In this document: positions 59,963 through 64,000 of the stretch, in pieces
Layout: each line of letters begins with the position of its first letter
Numbering within the stretch: position 1 is the stretch's first letter
DNA from: Faecalispora sporosphaeroides DSM 1294
Lineage (GTDB): Bacteria > Bacillota > Clostridia > Oscillospirales > Acutalibacteraceae
Length of the DNA: 64,000 nt
Direction: 5' to 3'
Assembly: GCA_000383295.1 (NCBI GenBank)
Contig: KB911067.1
Coordinates: forward strand, 248,001 to 312,000
Position numbers and translations under genes: made by a program
Notes under the pieces: model-generated
What the model was told of the DNA's origin: nothing
Database searches by the model: none
Seen by the model: only the letters and a program-made list of their open reading frames with translations

Positions 59963-60505
59963 TCAGGAAAGCGTGCGCAGAGCGGTTTCTTTGCTGCGGG
60001 TTTCCAACCGGCGGGCCCGCGCCTGCTCCTTCATGAGGATTTCACGCAGCGTCTGCAGGCGAAACCGGTTGTAGCGCTGAATGCACACAAACGGCAGATT
60101 CCCAAGAAAAATCAGCCCGGAGAAAACAAGACCCATCACCCACGAGGAATTGACGAGGATCACCACAACCACGCAGATGCAGTTTTTCAGGTGCATCCAT
60201 TCCCCACGGCAGGTTTCGAGCATAAACTCGTCGAGATATTCCGGGGAGACGTGCGTCAAATGCTTTTTCGAGAAGCCGTCTTTTCCAATATACTGGGGAA
60301 CGCTGTCTTTCCATAACTGAATTTTTAGATAAGTGCGGTACCACCGGCCGTTTTGCTCCCAGCGGAACGCCTGGTAACGGTTCTTCGAGGGGTCAAACGT
60401 CTGCTTCGGTAGCTTTACGCAGGCAAAAAACACCACACAATGCCACATGGTGATCATCATAACATTCCATACGATCGCGTGAGTCAGAGTAGCATTCTTA
60501 AACAT
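59963..60505 (-). CDS. CrtO-like membrane acyltransferase
   Basis: A 180-residue membrane protein resembling the glycosyl-4,4'-diaponeurosporenoate acyltransferase (CrtO) family of staphyloxanthin synthesis. The family pattern is visible as IQLWKDSVPQ, the short GFSKKHL, EYLDEFMLETCRGEWMH near residue 95 and NLPFVCIQRYNRFRL near residue 140, with about three membrane segments. No carotenoid genes are nearby, so its true acceptor is likely different. ATG 60505 (AAGGA upstream) is used; another ATG lies two codons earlier. Confidence 0.78.
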   Translation of the reverse strand: MFKNATLTHAIVWNVMMITMWHCVVFFACVKLPKQTFDPSKNRYQAFRWEQNGRWYRTYLKIQLWKDSVPQYIGKDGFSKKHLTHVSPEYLDEFMLETCRGEWMHLKNCICVVVVILVNSSWVMGLVFSGLIFLGNLPFVCIQRYNRFRLQTLREILMKEQARARRLETRSKETALRTLS

Positions 60506-60823
60506 AACCATTCCTTCTTCAAACAGAGCAGCAAGTGCTTTTCGTTAAGTGACCATCACTGAACCGGCTTCCGGGAATTCCACCTGTATTTCTGGAAGCG
60601 GCGGCCGGTGACTCCGAGCTCTCAGTCGCTCAAATCTGCGCTTTCGCTTACGCCGAGAGGATACTATTATCATAGTCTTTTATACAATAATAATGTTAAC
60701 AAAATATGAACGAAACGTTTCTTCCGTGCTTTCTCTCCCTCTATTGCGGCCTTGCGGCGCGGTGTGGTACTATAAGAAAAACGGGTTCTTTCCACATTTC
60801 CCGGAATCGAAAGGGCGTTCCCA
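60506..60823. other. Divergent intergenic region
   Basis: Holds the 5' regions of the acyltransferase and of the cohesin-like gene. An AT-rich block (60,660-60,710) carries TATAAA/TATGAT-like boxes. TACTAT near 60770 follows TTGCGG by 18 bases. No gene seen. Confidence 0.4.
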
Positions 60824-62002
60824 ATGAAAACACGATGCCTGCTTCTTATGATTGTATGCGCTGTTCTGATGGGTTATCCCTGCCATGCCGCCGCAGCGGC
60901 GGCAGAATATTTTTCGGCAGCCCTTTCCGCCACATCCGTTTTTCCCGGCGAAACCGTGCGCGTGGAGCTTTCGGCAAATTCCGGCGTACTGGCGCAGGGC
61001 GACCTGCCAGCCGCGTTTCGCACACGGCTGGAGTACGACAGCGCACGGCTGCATTTTTTGCGCACGGAAACCTCAGATCAGCTGCAAAGCGGCTCGTTTC
61101 AGTTTTACGACGACGGCGAGAGCGTGACCGGCGTGTACGCCTGCGACGGTCTTTCTGCACCCAGGCTGAACGGCGTGTGCGTCGCTTTCATTTTTGCCGT
61201 ACCGGAGGAAGCCGACCCCGGCTCCGCCGGAATTTCGGTTCAGATTGACCAAACTGCCGACTGGGCAGAGCGCCTGCTGCCGCAGTACGACGAAGAAACG
61301 CAGCTCTCCTTTTCCATTCGGCCCGCTTTGTCGCAGGATGCGAGCCTGTCGAAGCTGGTGCCTTCCACCGGCAGGCTGCGCCCCGATTTTTCTCCCGATA
61401 TCGCCGAATACGAGCTGCGGGTCGGCTCGAATGTCAGCTCCGTAAAATTTCAGGCGGACGCGGCGGACGGCGGATCCGTGCGCGTGAACCGACAGTCGCT
61501 GCAGCGGGCTGGGGAAACGACCGAAATCGTTGTGACCGTGACCGCGGAGAACAAAAAGAGCAAGTCGCAGTACCTGATCCGCGTGAACCGCGCCGAACCG
61601 CCGGACTCCGCGGAACCGGAGGAAAGTGCCCGGCCCGCGCCATCCTCCCCGGAAAAAGGAAGCGCCGGAACGCACATTGCGGAAAAGCCCTCCTCCGCGC
61701 AGAAAAACGGCGGCAGCGGCACTTTCAAGAGCTCCGGCGGCAGTTCTTCCAAATCCGCCTCCACCAAATCCGCTTCCTCCAAGTCCTCTTCAAAAGCTTC
61801 GCAGAAGGGCGCCTCCTCCCCCTCCCCAGTATATTCAGAAACAACGGCTGGGCCGGAGGCCGTGCCGGCGGGCGGCACAAGAAACCTGTACATCGTCGGC
61901 GGGCAGGCGGATAACCTGCCGATTTGGATTCTGGCCTGCTGCGTCATGGTGCTGACCGCACTGACGGCCTGGAACGCCTGGAACAGCAGAGGAAAGCGCT
62001 GA
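60824..62002 (+). CDS. Secreted cohesin-like protein with C-terminal membrane anchor
   Basis: A 392-residue surface protein. A signal peptide (about residues 1-25) is followed by a cohesin-like beta-sandwich (about 28-165; FPGETVRVELSANSG, FRTRLEYDSARLHF), a cadherin-like beta-sandwich domain (about 170-260; DASLSKLVPSTGRLRPDFSPDIAEYEL, ending QYLIRVNRA), a long Ser/Lys/Ala-rich linker (about 265-340) and a C-terminal membrane segment (about 365-385) with a basic tail. It is likely displayed on the cell surface. The binding partner is unknown and no dockerin gene is in the window. Confidence 0.8.
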   Translation: MKTRCLLLMIVCAVLMGYPCHAAAAAAEYFSAALSATSVFPGETVRVELSANSGVLAQGDLPAAFRTRLEYDSARLHFLRTETSDQLQSGSFQFYDDGESVTGVYACDGLSAPRLNGVCVAFIFAVPEEADPGSAGISVQIDQTADWAERLLPQYDEETQLSFSIRPALSQDASLSKLVPSTGRLRPDFSPDIAEYELRVGSNVSSVKFQADAADGGSVRVNRQSLQRAGETTEIVVTVTAENKKSKSQYLIRVNRAEPPDSAEPEESARPAPSSPEKGSAGTHIAEKPSSAQKNGGSGTFKSSGGSSSKSASTKSASSKSSSKASQKGASSPSPVYSETTAGPEAVPAGGTRNLYIVGGQADNLPIWILACCVMVLTALTAWNAWNSRGKR

Positions 62003-62014
62003 CCGGCCGCAAAC

Positions 62015-62041
62015 CGGATGCCCCCGCTTTACGGGGCATCC
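62015..62041 (+). terminator. Hairpin after the cohesin-like gene
   Basis: Perfect 9-bp stem GGATGCCCC/GGGGCATCC, 12 bases after the stop. No T-run follows, so any termination is weak. Confidence 0.45.
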
Positions 62042-62166
62042 GTTCGGCAGGTCTTGATGCGGAGGTATCGGCAAACGGCATCCTTGTATGAAGGACAGAT
62101 CACCCGGTTCCGGCAATCAAAAAGTTTTGCAGAGGCGATGCGGCGGAACGGCAAAATTGCCTTTGA

Positions 62167-62216
62167 AAAAGCCGCCCTGCTCCACGTTATTCTTGTGGGG
62201 CAGGGCGGCTTTTGTA
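62167..62216 (+). terminator. Strong terminator
   Basis: AAAAGCCGCCCTGC pairs with GCAGGGCGGCTTTT, with an inner CCAC/GTGG. The 62,042-62,166 interval shows no credible gene, so this probably ends read-through from the cohesin-like gene. Confidence 0.88.
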
Positions 62217-62300
62217 TGTGAGCAGAATGCCGACCGTTCGCGCTTTGAGGGGGCGCGGGGCTTTTCATAAAAATTTATTATTTAAAAAATCAGCCGGCAC

Positions 62301-63698
62301 TCATTCCCTCTCCTCCTGCGGTACGGGGGGGCGGTTCGGCAGAACCGATTCCCACGGCATGCGCAGCACCATCAGCGTGATGATCAGGGCCGCCGTGAGG
62401 TTTGAAAACAGGTTGCCCCAGAATACCGAAAGCACGCCGAGGTATTTCTCCGTAGCCAGAATAAACAGGTAGCGCAGAAGCCAGATGCGCAGGATGCTGA
62501 TGACCAGCGGGATGCGCGTGCGCCCCAAGCCGATAAACGCACCCTGCTGCACCATGCAGACGCCGAAGCCGATCACGGAATAAATGTAGATGTACAGAGA
62601 GGTGCGGGCCATGTCGAGCACCTCCTGATTGCGGGTGAACAGGCTGGTGAGCGGGCCGACGAGGGGAACGATCATCGCGATCAGCACCGCGGCGGTCAGC
62701 GCGCTGAACGCGCAGCCAACCCACATGCTGCGGCGGGCGCGATCCTTCTTCCCCGCGCCCATATTCATGCTGACCATCGTCGTCACAGTCGGGCCGAACG
62801 CACCCGTCATCGCAAAACAGATGCTTGTGATGTTGCTGGCAATGCCCTGGCCGTTCAGCACAATAGCGCCGTATTTCTGCACCTCGTTGTTGATCAGATA
62901 AAAGCCCAGGTTCATCATCACGCTCGACAGCATCGTCGGCAGGCCGATTCTCAGCAGATCCATGGCAATTGCGTGGTCGAGATGAATGCCCGGCCACTCG
63001 AGTTTATCCTCCGACTCCCGAACAAAAAGCTCGTAAAACATCATCACGCACACAATCACGTTGGACAGCACCGAAGACAGCACGCAGCCGACGATGCCGA
63101 GCGGGAACAGATAAATAAAGAGGAAGTTAAAAAGGATTTTCAGAAGCAGAAGCAGAAGCATCCGCACAAATGTCGCCTCGGGCTGGCCGGCGGCGTTCTT
63201 GACGGCGTTATAAACCGCCTCCATAAAATAGAACGGCATCGCAAACGCGTTGAGCACGAGATACAGCCACACAATATCCGATATTTCCTTCGTGACAATT
63301 GCCGAGATTGGGAACGCCAGAAGAATCATCACCGGAATAGAGACAATGCCGAGCAAAAACGCCAGCAGAATCAGCTGAGAGGAGATCTTCTTCCCCTGCG
63401 CGAGATCACCGCGCCCGTTTGCCTGGCCGATTACCGCCATGCCCGCCGAGCCAAGCCCCTGCGACAGCGCGACGACCATATTGAGGATCGGCACACAGTA
63501 TGTAACCGCGCTGGCCACGTACGGCCCCGCAATATTATTGATGAACAGTCCGTCCGACAGCGGCATCATAGACTGCACCAGACCCATCATCAGCGAAGGC
63601 ACCGCGAGCAGCATCAGCGTTTTGGAAATGCCGCCGCACAAAATCATATCGCGTCTTTCACTGGCGCTCGTATTTAAAAAGGGTATTTTCATGCGCAT
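62301..63698 (-). CDS. MATE-family multidrug/cation efflux protein
   Basis: A 465-residue membrane exporter with about 12 hydrophobic segments in two similar halves. The family pattern is LLAVPSLMMGLVQSMMPLSDGLFI near the start, GLGSAGMAVIGQANGRGD near residue 80, and the second-half counterpart AMTGAFGPTVTTMVSMNMGAGK near residue 310. The start is uncertain: ATG 63698 and ATG 63692 both lack a strong site. A promoter with an overlapping palindrome lies upstream at 63848-63876. The substrate is unknown. Confidence 0.92.
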   Translation of the reverse strand: MRMKIPFLNTSASERRDMILCGGISKTLMLLAVPSLMMGLVQSMMPLSDGLFINNIAGPYVASAVTYCVPILNMVVALSQGLGSAGMAVIGQANGRGDLAQGKKISSQLILLAFLLGIVSIPVMILLAFPISAIVTKEISDIVWLYLVLNAFAMPFYFMEAVYNAVKNAAGQPEATFVRMLLLLLLKILFNFLFIYLFPLGIVGCVLSSVLSNVIVCVMMFYELFVRESEDKLEWPGIHLDHAIAMDLLRIGLPTMLSSVMMNLGFYLINNEVQKYGAIVLNGQGIASNITSICFAMTGAFGPTVTTMVSMNMGAGKKDRARRSMWVGCAFSALTAAVLIAMIVPLVGPLTSLFTRNQEVLDMARTSLYIYIYSVIGFGVCMVQQGAFIGLGRTRIPLVISILRIWLLRYLFILATEKYLGVLSVFWGNLFSNLTAALIITLMVLRMPWESVLPNRPPVPQEERE

Positions 63699-63847
63699 CC
63701 GTCTTTCTGCATTCAGCAACAATCACATTTTAGGGGAGCCTGACACCGACTTGCCCACGGAGCAGCAAAAGAGCAATGCCTTTCTTTCACCAGCCTGCCC
63801 TGTGGAAGATCCGTACGATTTCGGCACCCGATGATACGAATAGTTTT

Positions 63848-63876
63848 ATTGTAGAGGAATTTTACAGGAATGTAAA
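63848..63876 (-). promoter_or_regulatory. Sigma-A promoter of the MATE gene with overlapping palindrome
   Basis: Minus strand TTTACA (63876-63871), 17-base spacer, TACAAT (63853-63848). The -35 lies within the perfect inverted repeat TTTACA-N4-TGTAAA (63861-63876), which could be a repressor site. The rest of 63,723-64,000 shows no complete gene. Confidence 0.7.
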
Positions 63877-64000
63877 CCATTCTTTACCGAAAAACAACCT
63901 ACAAAGTGATCGGATGAAGCCGGCCAGGCCGCTGAAAACGGTGCGGAGCGAGCCGCAAATGCCAAAAAGGAGAGCGCACTCTTGTTGCATATGACGAAAC

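Noticed and set aside
62018-62221. A 67-codon plus-strand frame after the cohesin-like gene
   Set aside because: It overlaps the strong terminator at 62167-62216 and has no ribosome binding site or recognisable pattern.
1-64000. CRISPR arrays, rRNA and tRNA genes
   Set aside because: No regularly spaced repeats, no rRNA-like stretches and no T-arm/acceptor combinations fitting a tRNA were seen on reading.

Overview
The window looks like a chromosome segment of a low-to-mid-GC Gram-positive anaerobe of the class Clostridia, most likely an Oscillospirales (Ruminococcaceae-like) organism. The reasons are strong AGGAGG-type ribosome binding sites, near-consensus sigma-A promoters, a cysteine T-box leader, a YesM/YesN two-component pair, a Bce-type bacitracin-resistance module, an anaerobe's superoxide reductase and hemerythrin, and sigma-54 control of a PrpR-type operon. 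The genus is inference only. I saw no rRNA, tRNA, CRISPR array, intact insertion sequence or prophage.

Positions 1-11,000 (all minus strand) hold a pentose-use operon transcribed as response regulator (YesN) - sensor kinase (YesM) - sugar-binding lipoprotein - double ATPase - two permeases - FGGY kinase - araA (cut by the window edge). Positions 11,400-20,900 hold a small unnamed-domain gene, ybaK, a T-box-controlled cysE-cysS pair, a 1.1 kb gene-free stretch rich in hairpins, and then two tightly packed operons read leftwards: recA-recX-rimO-pgsA with an SOS box, and further right lipoprotein - response regulator - histidine kinase - DUF1385 - prmC.

Positions 26,000-32,900 (plus strand) carry an ArsR repressor with cadA (cadmium/zinc export), a flippase-like LPG-synthase-family membrane protein, and a DUF1538 membrane protein paired with a PII-like protein. 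Positions 32,900-39,800 carry a chemoreceptor, then a divergent pair (GntP-like permease on the minus strand, metallo-beta-lactamase-fold hydrolase on the plus strand). Both genes of that pair have textbook sigma-54 promoters and lie beside a PrpR-like sigma-54 activator. Positions 40,000-45,800 carry bceR-bceS-bceA-bceB followed by uppP, a coherent set for surviving antibiotics that bind undecaprenyl-pyrophosphate.

Positions 45,900-56,400 contain a broken holin, alr, a 46-codon gene, purL, a BTAD-type regulator with a degenerate GGDEF-like tail, a two-copy version of the small unnamed domain, a GntR/FCD regulator, a hairpin-rich gene-free stretch, hemerythrin and superoxide reductase. Positions 56,700-64,000 contain an atypical thioredoxin-reductase-like flavoprotein, a YgiD-type dioxygenase, an FMN reductase, an HD-domain protein, a CrtO-like acyltransferase, a secreted cohesin-like protein and a MATE exporter. 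The most promising unexplained items are the sigma-54 locus, the three copies of a small WQG-type domain with the BTAD regulator, the DUF1538/PII pair, and several structured gene-free stretches that may encode RNAs.
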